Of a DNA stretch of 64,000 nucleotides, positions 1 to 9,634 are shown piece by piece. The DNA lies in NCBI GenBank assembly GCA_027214385.1, contig JAPVXR010000005.1, positions 146,523 through 210,522 of the forward strand, written 5' to 3'. The notes beneath the pieces were generated by a model, which saw nothing but the letters and a program-made list of their open reading frames with translations, was not told where the DNA came from and did not search any database. A program made the position numbers and the translations under genes. Positions within the stretch are counted from its first letter, which is position 1, and every line of letters begins with the position of its first letter. The stretch is from Cryomorphaceae bacterium 1068 (GTDB lineage Bacteria > Bacteroidota > Bacteroidia > Flavobacteriales_D > Cryomorphaceae).

Positions 1-137
1 ATTTTTAGTTTCCACAAATTTAGACAGACTAAACAACTTTGCATTCACTATTGTGGTAAATTCTCACAACGTCCTCTTTATAACTTGAAATCCGTTAAAG
101 TAAACTCAACCTCTTCGCTTTAAAGACTCGAAAAAAA

Positions 138-166
138 AGCCATATCGATCATTGATCGATATGGCT
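138..166 (-). terminator. Rho-independent terminator of the FAS1 protein gene
   Basis: A perfect 14-bp inverted repeat with a single-base centre (AGCCATATCGATCA / TGATCGATATGGCT) is followed, on the minus strand, by a run of eight T (plus-strand A at 131-138). It lies just after the minus-strand gene ending at 191, so it fits an intrinsic terminator for that gene. Confidence 0.85.
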
Positions 167-190
167 TTCGCAATAACTATTTGTGTTGGC

Positions 191-3166
191 TTATCTAACC
201 ACTTGAACTTTTACAGTTCCTTGTGTTCCTCCAACAGTAAGGTTCATGAAGTAAATTCCCTCGCTGAGATCATTCACATCAATGTACTCTCTGTTAAGAC
301 CTGCAGAACGTGTTCCCAAGTCAATGGATTTAACCACTTGACCAACGATGTTAATCATATCAACAGTCACTCTTTCCGAAGCGTTGAGCTCGATGTCAAC
401 CGTGAATTGATTGTTTGTCGGGTTAGGAAATACCTTTAATTCGTCAACAGAAGTGAGATTGTCAACACTGCTTAGTGTTGGAAGCAATACTGCATCAATT
501 ACGTGAATTACTCCGTTTGAAGCGATTAAGTTGGCAACGATGACCTCTGCTACAACACCCGTTGCAGATGTGATTGTTACCACTCCTTCTCCATCGATAC
601 CTACGGTTACGTTTTCTCCCTGAAGGGTAGGAATGGATTGTCCATCTGTAAGATCAGTTGAATATACCGTTCCGTTTGCAACATGGTGAGTTAGAATGGT
701 AGCTAGATCTCCTGTTGGGTCTTCTAGCAAATCATCCAACAAACCATCAGGCAATAGATCGAAAGCATCGTCAGTTGGTGCGAATACGGTGAAAGGACCT
801 TCACCTGCCAGTACGTCGGCGAGCTCTGCTTCAATTACAGCAGTTTCCAAAGTGTTGTGAATCTCGCTAGCCACAACAATGTCAGTAATAGTCACATCGC
901 TTTCACATGTCATGTAAGGGAATCCATTATCTGTATCAGCATTTTCAGTCTGGTTACCACAGAAACCTGCTTCTTGAATAATCCAGATGTAGTTTCCGTC
1001 TGCAGGTGCAGTCCAAGTGATGCTATTACCTTCAGTTTCGCTGGCTACGATTTCTCCCGTCAAGGCATCAATGATGATAAAGTCAGCATCCCATGCGCCA
1101 ACAGCTCCACCTGAGAGACCGAATGTGTAAGTTGAACCACCTACGGCATTGTCAGCAAGGTATGCTTCACTAGCCCAAGACTGGAATCCCGTAATTGCGT
1201 TGAATGGGCAAATACCATCTGCTGCAACCGGAACTCCTCCAAATGTAGTCGTAAAGTTGGTGTAAGGACCTCCTGCAAATTGTGTACACAATTCAGGTAC
1301 CAATACCGCATCAATTACGTGTACAACTCCGTTAGAAGCGGGGATGTCTGCAATAATTACTTCAGCACCGTTGATAGTGATTACACTACCGTTAATTGCT
1401 ACGGTCACTGTTTCTCCTTGCAGGGTAAGTACTTCCTGACCATCAGATAAGTCGCCGCTAAATGCTGACCCACCAACAACGTGGTATAGAAGAACATTTG
1501 CCAAAGCTCCTGTCGGATCATCCAACAAAGACGTCAATACACCATCAGGAAGCGCATCAAATGCTTCATCAGTAGGAGCAAATAGTGTTAAGTCTACTGC
1601 AGGGTCATTAGTCACACCATCCAAACCAGAGGCGAGAAGTGCCGTCTCTAAAGTCTCGTGAACATCGCTAGCCTCTACAATTTCAAAAATAGTTGGATTT
1701 TCTGTTCCTCTAATGTTATCAGCGTAGAAGGTGTCATCCGTGTTGTTCAAGTCAAGATTGAAGAAAACAACGCAACGAACAAATTCATTTCCGATGTTGG
1801 CGTCATCTGAGAAATCGAAGGTTAATGTTTCCCATGCCCCTGTAACGGTTGTGTTTACAGTTCTTTGCATTCCTGCAGAAGCGGGATCATTGTTTGCAAT
1901 TTCAAATCGAATGGTTACCTCCGTTAAGTCTTGTGGAGTCCAAACGTCCATTGCTACTAGTCCTGACTCAGAAAAATCAACAGGAACATTTAGGTCAATA
2001 ACAGCACCTGCGAAGAGTTCAGCTGTATTTGCTGCATCTTGTGTTTGTTGCCAAACATTATCGCTGGTGTTTACCCCAGACGGATCAGGATTAGGAATTA
2101 CTGAAGTATTCTGAGCTCCTCCAAATCCAATTATGTTGTAATTTTCAACAGGTAATTCGAAATCGAGTGGCAAAGAAACCACAGCAGGTGGAAGAAGAAC
2201 ACCATCAATAGCGTGAACGACGCCATTGCTTGCATCTAAGTTGGGAACAACTACTTCCTCTCCATTGATGAAGATTTGAGGATCAACTATCGACACGGTA
2301 ACTGCAAATCCATTTGCTTCGAGTGTTTCGATTTCTTGACCATCAGTCAAATCGCCTGAAAATGCTTCAACATTGGCAGCGTGATATAATAGGATGTTAC
2401 CAAGAGTTTCGGGATCATCAAGAAGATCGGCTATAATACCAGGGTTTGCAGCCTCTAGTTCGTCAAATGCTGCATCTGTTGGAGCGAATAGAGTCGTAGG
2501 GTCGAGATTTGCAAGAGCTACGAAAAGACCTGCAGCGTTTATTGCAGCTTCCAGAGTATTATGCACTTCACTGTTTACAACAATACCGTAAACAGATAGG
2601 CCTTCTCCAAGAGTCAAAGAACCTGCCAGATCTGCCGGGTTTGCAAACTGATCTCCGCTAGCGAAGAAATCTACTGTTTGATCTCCGGTCACACCGGCAT
2701 CAACTGTTACTGTTACTGTGAAAAGGTAAGAGTTTGGAGCAGCAATACCCCCCCAATTGTTGTCGTTATCTCCCCAGCTTACAGTTTGACCGTCTATACC
2801 GTTGAATTCTTCATCGTCAAAGTCTGGACTTTCGAAAGCGAAGAATACATCATCGTTTGAAACAGAAATAGGCGTAATTCCTGCTGGAAAAGTAATTGAA
2901 AGGGAATCAACCCATTCGTCATCTACGTTTGTAAGATCGAAGAAAAATGGAATTTCAACTGTTGCGTCGGCATCATAACCTGTTAAAGCGGTCATTGTAC
3001 CTTCTACCGCTTTAGCATCTCCCAAAGCTGTTGCCTTCTGCTTTTCCGCTTTGTACAAGCTAGTGAACGGGGAGTAATCCGCTACTGATGTTTTGGCATT
3101 CTGCGCGTTTGCCGTAGTCAGCAAAAAACATGTCAGAAGTGTTAAAAGAGTAAATTTGGTTTTCAT
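191..3166 (-). CDS. Secreted three-FAS1-domain protein with T9SS sorting domain
   Basis: A 991-residue secreted adhesion-type protein. Seen: a signal peptide (MKTKFTLLTLL... ending near ANAQ), a beta-rich N-terminal region (~30-190), then three fasciclin (FAS1) domains at about 200-335, 500-635 and 780-905. Each has the 'TLFAPTDAAF' or 'FAPTD.AFD' box and the 'SNGVVHVIDAVLLP' ending. Two unlike beta domains separate them: a carbohydrate-binding-like stretch (~345-495) and a Cys-containing one (~645-770). The last ~75 residues are a type A T9SS sorting domain (VFPNPTNN...). FAS1 domains are known to mediate cell-surface or matrix adhesion, so export and surface attachment are inferred. I chose the ATG at 3166 because the signal peptide begins there; an upstream in-frame start at 3202 adds 12 charged residues. 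Monocistronic, with its own terminator. Confidence 0.9.
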   Translation of the reverse strand: MKTKFTLLTLLTCFLLTTANAQNAKTSVADYSPFTSLYKAEKQKATALGDAKAVEGTMTALTGYDADATVEIPFFFDLTNVDDEWVDSLSITFPAGITPISVSNDDVFFAFESPDFDDEEFNGIDGQTVSWGDNDNNWGGIAAPNSYLFTVTVTVDAGVTGDQTVDFFASGDQFANPADLAGSLTLGEGLSVYGIVVNSEVHNTLEAAINAAGLFVALANLDPTTLFAPTDAAFDELEAANPGIIADLLDDPETLGNILLYHAANVEAFSGDLTDGQEIETLEANGFAVTVSIVDPQIFINGEEVVVPNLDASNGVVHAIDGVLLPPAVVSLPLDFELPVENYNIIGFGGAQNTSVIPNPDPSGVNTSDNVWQQTQDAANTAELFAGAVIDLNVPVDFSESGLVAMDVWTPQDLTEVTIRFEIANNDPASAGMQRTVNTTVTGAWETLTFDFSDDANIGNEFVRCVVFFNLDLNNTDDTFYADNIRGTENPTIFEIVEASDVHETLETALLASGLDGVTNDPAVDLTLFAPTDEAFDALPDGVLTSLLDDPTGALANVLLYHVVGGSAFSGDLSDGQEVLTLQGETVTVAINGSVITINGAEVIIADIPASNGVVHVIDAVLVPELCTQFAGGPYTNFTTTFGGVPVAADGICPFNAITGFQSWASEAYLADNAVGGSTYTFGLSGGAVGAWDADFIIIDALTGEIVASETEGNSITWTAPADGNYIWIIQEAGFCGNQTENADTDNGFPYMTCESDVTITDIVVASEIHNTLETAVIEAELADVLAGEGPFTVFAPTDDAFDLLPDGLLDDLLEDPTGDLATILTHHVANGTVYSTDLTDGQSIPTLQGENVTVGIDGEGVVTITSATGVVAEVIVANLIASNGVIHVIDAVLLPTLSSVDNLTSVDELKVFPNPTNNQFTVDIELNASERVTVDMINIVGQVVKSIDLGTRSAGLNREYIDVNDLSEGIYFMNLTVGGTQGTVKVQVVR

Positions 3167-3580
3167 AAATTTTGATTTTAGTTTTTGATCATTCGGCGTC
3201 ATAACATGATCGGTTTGGTAATTGTTCTTTTTATGACCAAAGGATTTTTAAACTTCTTGGAGTCCTAGAAAACCTGAGTATTTGACTGTAGCTCACAGAA
3301 GGAGATGAGCAAATACTGAAGATGAGAACTCTTCGTGAAAACACCCTTGAATATCAGTGGAATATGATTTTTGTCTACAGGGAATAATCCCTACTTCTTT
3401 GGTGAAGAGATTTCGGCCAATGTTGTATTTTAATGATGAATAAGTTTTTTTAGACAACGTTTCGGGAAATCCTTTTCGGTTTTTTCGAGGCTAGTTAGAA
3501 CTACTCATCGTCCCTATGCCTGGAAAGCCAAGTCTGGTAAAATTGGGTACTCTTATAGTGTCTTGACTACTTGTCTTGAC
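3167..3580. other. Gene-free interval between two minus-strand genes
   Basis: About 400 bp with no credible coding frame on either strand. A small hairpin (AGGGA-ATAA-TCCCT near 3380) and a short direct repeat of TCTTGACT near 3560 are visible. It should hold the promoter and leader of the FAS1 gene, but I could not find a convincing TTG...TAnnTTTG pair on the minus strand. Confidence 0.5.
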
Positions 3581-4387
3581 TCATTGATCTATTTTCCCCG
3601 TGTTGAATCCTTCCAATGTTTTGTACTTATCGTCGAATGAGTCGACAAAACGCACGCTGTCATCTTGTAAGCCTAGCAGCAATGCAATAGAGTGTTTTAG
3701 CTGTGTCTTTAATATGGAAGTAATAGCTTCAAGTTCTTCAGGACCTTGTTTCACCTCTTCGTGTGTTCTCTTTTGAAGTCGCTCTTTGATTTTATTGGCC
3801 TCCAATTCCAACATAGGGTTGGTGCGCCGATGGTTGCCACCGAGGTAGGGCTTTTTATGCTCTAGTACTTCGCTAATGACCCAATTGTAATTGAGATCAG
3901 TAAACGATAGTGACTTGAGATGCATATTGGCGATTAGGACTTCGTCACCTTCCGTTTTGATGCGAAGGTCCTTGAGGTCTACGCCATACTTTGCAATAAT
4001 ATCCACCTTGAGGGCACCAATGAACTGGACGGTTTTACCCATGTCGGTGATAATCTCCTCATTCCAAGTGCGGGTGAAGTTGGTATCGAGTTCAAATAAA
4101 CCCACATCGAGAATCTGCCTGATCGCCGAAACATTCAACTTGCGAGTACGAAGCTCTTGGTTCTCTTCTTTGACTTTTTCGAGTTGATCTTCTTCTTGGT
4201 TGAGTTTTGCCTTGAGCTGGTCTATTTCGGCATCTTTCGTTTTGAGAAAGGCATGGTACAACCCATAGAAAACGATCATGGCTCCGACGAATATTGCGGA
4301 ATAGGCTAGGAATTCGTTAAAGATAATGGCCAAGGCTATTGCTACCGCAGCCATTATCAATAAAGCATTTCTAAGGTTTTTCATCAT
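3581..4387 (-). CDS. Membrane-anchored coiled-coil protein, unknown function
   Basis: 268 residues, family not recognised. Two hydrophobic segments lie at the N-terminus (~8-25 and ~28-48). A charged coiled coil follows (~50-85, rich in E/K/Q with heptad-like spacing), then a soluble alpha/beta region (~90-200) and a helical tail. The layout suggests an inner-membrane protein with a cytoplasmic C-terminal domain. The 'LDTNFTRTWNEEI' to 'GALKVDIIAKYGVDLKDLRIK' region resembles the general plan of DUF4230-type proteins, but too loosely to assign. No close operon partner: about 40 bp separates its start from the next minus-strand gene upstream (stop at 4427), which encodes an exported T9SS protein. 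Start ATG at 4387; a second ATG follows directly. Confidence 0.75.
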   Translation of the reverse strand: MMKNLRNALLIMAAVAIALAIIFNEFLAYSAIFVGAMIVFYGLYHAFLKTKDAEIDQLKAKLNQEEDQLEKVKEENQELRTRKLNVSAIRQILDVGLFELDTNFTRTWNEEIITDMGKTVQFIGALKVDIIAKYGVDLKDLRIKTEGDEVLIANMHLKSLSFTDLNYNWVISEVLEHKKPYLGGNHRRTNPMLELEANKIKERLQKRTHEEVKQGPEELEAITSILKTQLKHSIALLLGLQDDSVRFVDSFDDKYKTLEGFNTGKIDQ

Positions 4388-4426
4388 ACCACAAAGGTAC
4401 CCAATTCGTCGTGAGTGATGGTTAGT

Positions 4427-5551
4427 CTAGTCACGCAATAGTTTGGACAATCCGAAAACTTTGCCGTTTACGGCAGTCTCAATCAAGTAAAGTCCTTTTT
4501 CCAATTGACCGGTTTCAATCTCCACTGTTCCTGTTGCCAAAACACTCGTTGCGCTCACCACGCGACCTTGAAGGTCCAAAATTCTGATGCTAAGGTTTTG
4601 ACCAATATAAGTGGTAGGTATTTCGATATAAACCTGATCGGTAGAAGGGTTGGGGTAAAGTTTTAACTGCTCTGGACGATTTTGATCAAAAACGCTCAAG
4701 AACTTTCCTTCGAAAGAGTTGGCCTCGAGGATTATTCCAGAGTCTAATGCAGTATCGACGGCATCGCAAATCGCAAATTTAATATGGTAGGTTTCGTTCT
4801 GCTCAACCTCAACAAAGGCTTCCAAATTCACTGTGAAACCATTAAACATAACATTGCTCACTACGTTTCCCGCATTCTCAATAAAGTACTGGCTGTCTTC
4901 TATCCAGTTTGGGTTGGCTTCTTCGCAAAATGTTGGATCAAAACCACTTGCGGTGCCCGAGTTCACGGTATTTATTGCAATAGGTGTATCACTTCCCGGA
5001 ATAAGGGCAATGTTTATAGCTCCATTTTCGAAAGGGCCTGAAATACCCGGACCACTTATGAAAAGGCCGAAGGCATCATTAAACTGGGAGCAAGTAAAAC
5101 TCTGGTATTCAATAGATGCAAATGTAAAATTGAATGCTAACGCTTCAGCCAGATTGAGGACGTCAAATTCCAGTACCGCACAGTCGTTCACATTAAAACC
5201 TGAAATGGCGATGATGTCAGGATCATCGGGTGTATCGCCCACAAAAAAACTACCTGTTTCGTTGGTGAAGAGACTAACCATATCTCCTGTGGTCATTGCA
5301 AATCCCGAGTCTACTGGCAATCCGTCGCTAAACCCATTTCCGAAGAGGCCGATTTGTATACTGGTCAAGGTGTCATCAGCAGGAAGTCCGTTAAAAGTCA
5401 CATTTGATACCTCAACAAAAGTTCCTGTATTGAAAATTTCGTTTACCAATGTGCTTATGGGAATGGTATTGTCGGCATTGATTTGAGCTGAAAGCCCCGT
5501 GGCAGTTAAAAATGAAAGAAATAGAATCCCGATTTGGTAAAAGTGCTTCAT
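4427..5551 (-). CDS. Choice-of-anchor L domain protein with T9SS sorting domain
   Basis: 374-residue secreted protein. The signal peptide is MKHFYQIGILFLSFL... cleaved near LSAQ. Residues ~25-290 carry the choice-of-anchor L pattern: an early 'LVN.IF..G' segment, a 'G...DSG..MTTGD' turn, 'D..VLEFD' and 'F.F.FAS.EY..F.CS.FNDAFG.FISGPGI'. This domain is common on Bacteroidota surface proteins. The C-terminal ~75 residues are a T9SS type A sorting domain (LYPNPSTDQVYIEI, then 'KGLYLIE'). The ATG at 5551 is preferred over the in-frame 5578 start because it begins the signal peptide. Probably outer membrane-attached or released; ligand unknown. It is divergent from the glycosyltransferase gene, with under 100 bp between the starts. 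Confidence 0.88.
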   Translation of the reverse strand: MKHFYQIGILFLSFLTATGLSAQINADNTIPISTLVNEIFNTGTFVEVSNVTFNGLPADDTLTSIQIGLFGNGFSDGLPVDSGFAMTTGDMVSLFTNETGSFFVGDTPDDPDIIAISGFNVNDCAVLEFDVLNLAEALAFNFTFASIEYQSFTCSQFNDAFGLFISGPGISGPFENGAINIALIPGSDTPIAINTVNSGTASGFDPTFCEEANPNWIEDSQYFIENAGNVVSNVMFNGFTVNLEAFVEVEQNETYHIKFAICDAVDTALDSGIILEANSFEGKFLSVFDQNRPEQLKLYPNPSTDQVYIEIPTTYIGQNLSIRILDLQGRVVSATSVLATGTVEIETGQLEKGLYLIETAVNGKVFGLSKLLRD

Positions 5552-5647
5552 GGCTAATTGGTTTTTGATTGTCAACAAGGTAAAAAGAAAAGCTTGCGTT
5601 GTAGAATGAACATGTCATTTTTGCGGTTTCCTTACCTTCGCGACCAC

Positions 5648-6601
5648 ATGAAGCTCTCACTAGTCATCACCCTAATGAATGAGGAGGATAACATCGCTCC
5701 TCTATTGGAAAGTATCAGCGCTGCTCTCCACTCTTATTCGTACGAAGTAATTTTAGTAGACGACGGTTCCACGGATCATACCGTTAAACGAATAAAGGAA
5801 CTTGCCGACGAGCACGTGAAGTTGGTCGTTTTTCAAAAGAATTTTGGCCAAACCACGGCCATGCAGGCGGGTATCGATCACGCTCAAGGAGAATTTATCG
5901 TAACATTAGATGGCGATCTTCAAAACGACCCTTCTGATATTCCGATGATGCTGGATCTCCTCGAAAGAGAGAATTGGGACGTCGTTGCGGGAAACCGCAA
6001 AAACCGAAAGGATGGAATGTTTTTACGTAAAGTTCCAAGCAAAATTGCCAATTCAATGATCCGAAATTTGACAGATGTTCACATTCAGGATTATGGCTGC
6101 ACCTTGCGTGTTTACCGCTCGCATATCGCAAAAGGAATGGAGCTTTATGGGGAGCTTCACCGATTTATTCCTGTGTTGGCAAAACTCCAAGGAGCCAGCA
6201 TAACCCAAGTCGATGTAAAGCATCACCCTCGAATTCACGGTGAATCTAAGTACGGGCTCAGCCGCACCTTTAAAGTATTGAGCGACTTGATTCTCATGAT
6301 TTTCATGCAGAAGTATTTTCGCCGCCCGATTCACCTTTTTGGCCCCATCGGGCTTATTACCTTTGGGGTTGGTGTACTCATCAACTTGTACCTCTTGGGA
6401 TTGAAAATTTTTGGATACGACATTTGGGGTAGGCCACTGCTTCTTTTAGGGGTAACCCTCGTTTTGGCGGGAATTCAATTCTTGGTATTCGGATTGATCG
6501 CCGAGTTGATGCTGCGTATTTACTACCAGTCTCAGAACAAAAAGACCTACACCGTAAAAGAAGTTTTCATTGGCAAAGCCCAACGCGAAGTCAGCGCTTA
6601 A
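5648..6601 (+). CDS. GT2 glycosyltransferase with two C-terminal membrane helices (GtrB/ArnC/DPM-like)
   Basis: 317 residues. The N-terminal GT-A domain opens with 'LSLVITLMNEEDNI', has 'VDDGSTD' (~40) and the metal-binding 'TLDGDLQNDPSDIP' (~93), and ends in the 'YGLSRTFKV' segment typical of dolichyl/undecaprenyl-phosphate sugar transferases. Two hydrophobic helices follow (~235-260 and ~270-295). The family transfers a sugar from a nucleotide donor to polyprenyl phosphate at the inner membrane; the sugar cannot be read from sequence. The true start is the ATG at 5648, since the in-frame extension back to 5558 is not GT-like. It overlaps the next gene, a flippase-like membrane protein, by 32 bp, which suggests a joint role in cell-envelope glycan building. 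Confidence 0.9.
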   Translation: MKLSLVITLMNEEDNIAPLLESISAALHSYSYEVILVDDGSTDHTVKRIKELADEHVKLVVFQKNFGQTTAMQAGIDHAQGEFIVTLDGDLQNDPSDIPMMLDLLERENWDVVAGNRKNRKDGMFLRKVPSKIANSMIRNLTDVHIQDYGCTLRVYRSHIAKGMELYGELHRFIPVLAKLQGASITQVDVKHHPRIHGESKYGLSRTFKVLSDLILMIFMQKYFRRPIHLFGPIGLITFGVGVLINLYLLGLKIFGYDIWGRPLLLLGVTLVLAGIQFLVFGLIAELMLRIYYQSQNKKTYTVKEVFIGKAQREVSA

Positions 6602-7469
6602 GTTTCTTGTCAAGATAGCCCTTTCGGCTCTTGCCATCTATCTGGTTTTCTCAAAGATTGAATTGGATGAGGTTTGGAGCTTGGTAAAGGAAAGCAATCC
6701 TTTCTACTTACTGGGTGCTTTGATTTTTTTCAATCTTTCAAAATTTATCAGCGCACATCGACTCCTCATTCTTTTTCGAGCAATAGGCGTGAGTATTTCG
6801 AGCAATTACAACTTACGCCTTTACTACATCGGGATGTTCTACAATCTCTTTCTGCCGGGAGGAATTGGTGGAGACGGCTATAAGATATTTCACCTGAATA
6901 AGAAAAGTGCAATCTCAAAACGAGAATTGCTGAGTGCCGTGCTTCTCGACAGAATCAGTGGAGCAGCACTGCTGGCTTTCTTAGCCTTAGCTATTGCCTC
7001 TTTTCAAGAGAGTATACTGGAGCTCTTTCCTTCCTTTTGGACGTTTCTGGTTTACATCGGGGCCGTTCTGGCCATTCCTGCTTTGGCCGTTTTGATTCGT
7101 TTGGCTTTCGCCAAATTCAAATCTGTCACCTTTCAAGCTATTCATTGGTCGTTATGGGTGCAGTTGTCACAATTGGTATGCGCTTGGTTTATTTTGTCCG
7201 CTTATGGAGTTCATGATCATTTCGCTATCTATTTCGTTCTTTTTCTTGTCTCCAGTATTGCCGCCATGTTGCCCATTAGCTTTGGAGGTGTGGGTTTGCG
7301 CGAGTTGGTCTTCCTTTATGCTTCGCAAGAATTGCCCATTGACGAAACGGCAGCCGTCGCTCTTGGACTAGTCTTTTTCCTGATTACCGCCCTGAGTTCT
7401 TTTATCGGCGTATTTTTGCGCTTGCCTTCCGGCGATTCCTTAAACAAGGAGGAGTCTTCGGGGTTTTAG
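6570..7469 (+). CDS. YbhN/AglD-type multipass membrane protein (LPG synthase transmembrane family)
   Basis: 299 residues with about 7-8 membrane helices. The diagnostic 'MFYNLFLPGGIGGDGYK' motif (~93-109) and 'FGGVGLRELVFLYA' (~237) mark the lysylphosphatidylglycerol synthase transmembrane family (YbhN, AglD). Members are flippase-like or accessory proteins found beside glycosyltransferases, as here; there is no catalytic LPG synthetase domain. The start is a TTG at 6570 inside the glycosyltransferase gene; no nearby in-frame ATG exists. The overlap implies translational coupling with the preceding gene. MutS2 follows within 10 bp, so the three may share a transcript although the functions look unrelated. 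Confidence 0.85.
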   Translation: MAKPNAKSALKFLVKIALSALAIYLVFSKIELDEVWSLVKESNPFYLLGALIFFNLSKFISAHRLLILFRAIGVSISSNYNLRLYYIGMFYNLFLPGGIGGDGYKIFHLNKKSAISKRELLSAVLLDRISGAALLAFLALAIASFQESILELFPSFWTFLVYIGAVLAIPALAVLIRLAFAKFKSVTFQAIHWSLWVQLSQLVCAWFILSAYGVHDHFAIYFVLFLVSSIAAMLPISFGGVGLRELVFLYASQELPIDETAAVALGLVFFLITALSSFIGVFLRLPSGDSLNKEESSGF

Positions 7470-7478
7470 ATTGGCGTT

Positions 7479-9593
7479 TTGAAATACTATCCCGAAAATA
7501 CCTTACAGCGATTTGAGTTTCCAAAAGTCTTGGCTCAAGTTGAGAAGCGTTGCAACAGCGAAAGAGCAAAGCGCTATGTGGAGGAGTTGCGTCCTACTGA
7601 CGAGGTGGATTCTATTGTTCGCTTCCTCGAAGAAACGACCGAAGCAAAGTCCATTGCCGAAAATGGATTGTATTTTCCTGAAATCGCTTTCCCTAACATC
7701 AGCCGAGAACTTGGTATGTTGGGCATTGATAATGCTGTATTGGATGGACAGCAAGTCATTAAGTTCCGAAAAGTAGCCGAGGTTGCCGCGACGGTAATTC
7801 GCTTCCTCGGAGAGAAAAAAGAACTCTACCCACGACTTAGAGGAATTGTAGAAGGTTTGTATGCAAGCAAAGACTTAATCGCCTTAATCGACGAAATCTT
7901 AGAGCCCAATGGATTTGTAAAGACCTCTGCGAGCAAAGAGTTGGGAAAGGCGCGAAAAGCATTGGCAGAAGCTAAGCAGAAAGCAAATAAAGCCTTTGAG
8001 GCAGCTGTGCGGAAATACAAGAAGCTGGGCTGGTTGCGCGACTACGAAGAGAGCGTATACAACGATCGCCGCGTACTGGCAGTAACTGCTGAGAACAAGC
8101 GAAAGATAGAAGGAACCCTTCACGGTCATTCGGAAAGTGGAAATACAAGTTTTGTAGAACCCGGAAATCTGGTGAATCTTAACAATGACGTGGCAGAGTC
8201 AAGACAGTGGGAGCAACGAGAAGAGTACCGAATTTTACGGGAATTGACGCAGAACTTAAAATCCTATAAGGCCATATTAGAATCGTACGAAAATGCTCTG
8301 GGCTTTCTGGAATTTACCTTTGCCAAAGCGCGGTACGCCATGCACATTGATGCCGTTAAGCCCATTCTTTCGCGGGAGAAGGACCTTGAGCTGATGAAGG
8401 CTTATCACCCTGTCCTCCTTGAGCAGAATAGGAGTGAAGGGAAGTCGACGATTCCGATGAACCTATCATTGGATCACGAGAAGCGAATTTTGGTAATCAG
8501 TGGGCCCAATGCAGGAGGGAAATCAGTTTCCTTAAAGACTTTCGGCTTATTGCAAATCATGTTTCAGTGCGGGATGCTCATTCCCGCCGAAGGGCACAGC
8601 CGCATGGGTGTCTTCCGACAAATATTCGTCGACATTGGAGATGACCAAAGCATTGCTTACGAGCTGAGTACTTACAGTTCTCGATTGGTTAAGATGAAGC
8701 ATTTCCTCTTTCACGCCAATAAGAATACGCTCTTCTTCATTGATGAATTTGGAACGGGTTCTGATCCGGAACTGGGTGGAGCCATTGCTGAGACCATCTT
8801 GGAAGAGTTGGGCAAATCCAAGGCATTCGGGGTTATTACGACACACTATGCCAATCTCAAAATTTTGGCAGAAAACAGTTCTATGATGCTGAATGGCTGC
8901 ATGCTTTTCGATGAGGAAACACTGTTGCCTAAATACAAATTGGACATTGGTCAGGCTGGTAGTTCCTACACATTTGAAGTAGCTCAAAAAATCGGGCTCG
9001 ACCCCGATGTGATTGAAGGCGCCAAGGCCAAGCTGGATGACAAGAAAGTGAATCTGGACAAATTGCTCATCACCCTCCAAACCAAGAAGAACCAGCTCAA
9101 TAAGGAAACCCACATTCTGCAAACGGAGAAGTCGAGAATCAGAAAAGAAATAGAAGCTTCCAAACGGGAGGCACAGATTTTCAGAGAGAAACAGGAGGAT
9201 CTCAATTTCAGTGAAAACAAGCGATTAATCCAACAAGGAAAAAAGTATGAATCCCTTTTAAACGATTGGAACGACCGCAACAAACGAAAGGAGATCGTAA
9301 GAAGACTCACCCTGACGAGCGAAAAAGAGGCTGCCAAGAAGAAAGAGAAAGATCTGACTGAACAGATGCGCGACAAGAAAGAGCGCATCAAAAAACAGAA
9401 AGAAAATCGCAGGAAAAACAGACAAGAGAGTAAGGAGTTGGCGGCTAAGCCGATAAACATCGGTGATAAGGTACATATGCCTGGGACCAAGGAGCCCGGG
9501 GTGGTAGAAGAGATCAATAAAAACAAGGCTACAGTGGTATTCGGGATGATTCGAACAATTGTTCCGATAAACAAGCTAAGATCGGCCGGTTAA
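7479..9593 (+). CDS. mutS2: MutS2-family ATPase lacking the Smr nuclease domain
   Basis: 704 residues. N-terminal MutS core (lever/clamp helices, ~1-320), then the ABC-type ATPase: Walker A 'ISGPNAGGKSVSLK' (~335), 'DIGDDQSIAYELSTYSS' (~385) and Walker B 'LFFIDEFGTGSDPELGGA' (~420). A long charged coiled coil (~515-650) and a KOW-like beta segment (~655-704) end the protein. Classical MutS2 is ~780 residues with a C-terminal Smr endonuclease; that domain is absent here, and the frame stops cleanly after the KOW-like part. In other bacteria MutS2 acts on recombination intermediates or on stalled, collided ribosomes. Start TTG at 7479. Confidence 0.9.
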   Translation: MKYYPENTLQRFEFPKVLAQVEKRCNSERAKRYVEELRPTDEVDSIVRFLEETTEAKSIAENGLYFPEIAFPNISRELGMLGIDNAVLDGQQVIKFRKVAEVAATVIRFLGEKKELYPRLRGIVEGLYASKDLIALIDEILEPNGFVKTSASKELGKARKALAEAKQKANKAFEAAVRKYKKLGWLRDYEESVYNDRRVLAVTAENKRKIEGTLHGHSESGNTSFVEPGNLVNLNNDVAESRQWEQREEYRILRELTQNLKSYKAILESYENALGFLEFTFAKARYAMHIDAVKPILSREKDLELMKAYHPVLLEQNRSEGKSTIPMNLSLDHEKRILVISGPNAGGKSVSLKTFGLLQIMFQCGMLIPAEGHSRMGVFRQIFVDIGDDQSIAYELSTYSSRLVKMKHFLFHANKNTLFFIDEFGTGSDPELGGAIAETILEELGKSKAFGVITTHYANLKILAENSSMMLNGCMLFDEETLLPKYKLDIGQAGSSYTFEVAQKIGLDPDVIEGAKAKLDDKKVNLDKLLITLQTKKNQLNKETHILQTEKSRIRKEIEASKREAQIFREKQEDLNFSENKRLIQQGKKYESLLNDWNDRNKRKEIVRRLTLTSEKEAAKKKEKDLTEQMRDKKERIKKQKENRRKNRQESKELAAKPINIGDKVHMPGTKEPGVVEEINKNKATVVFGMIRTIVPINKLRSAG

Positions 9594-9607
9594 GTGCGGG
9601 AATGTTT

Positions 9608-9615
9608 TAATTTTG
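9608..9615 (+). promoter_or_regulatory. Bacteroidota -7 box (TAATTTTG)
   Basis: A perfect match to the Bacteroidota housekeeping -7 element TAnnTTTG lies 20 bp before the ATG at 9635, in the short gap after mutS2. No clear -33 TTG is found at the usual distance, so this may be a weak internal promoter. Confidence 0.45.
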
Positions 9616-9634
9616 CCTTCCAAATCTGATTTCC

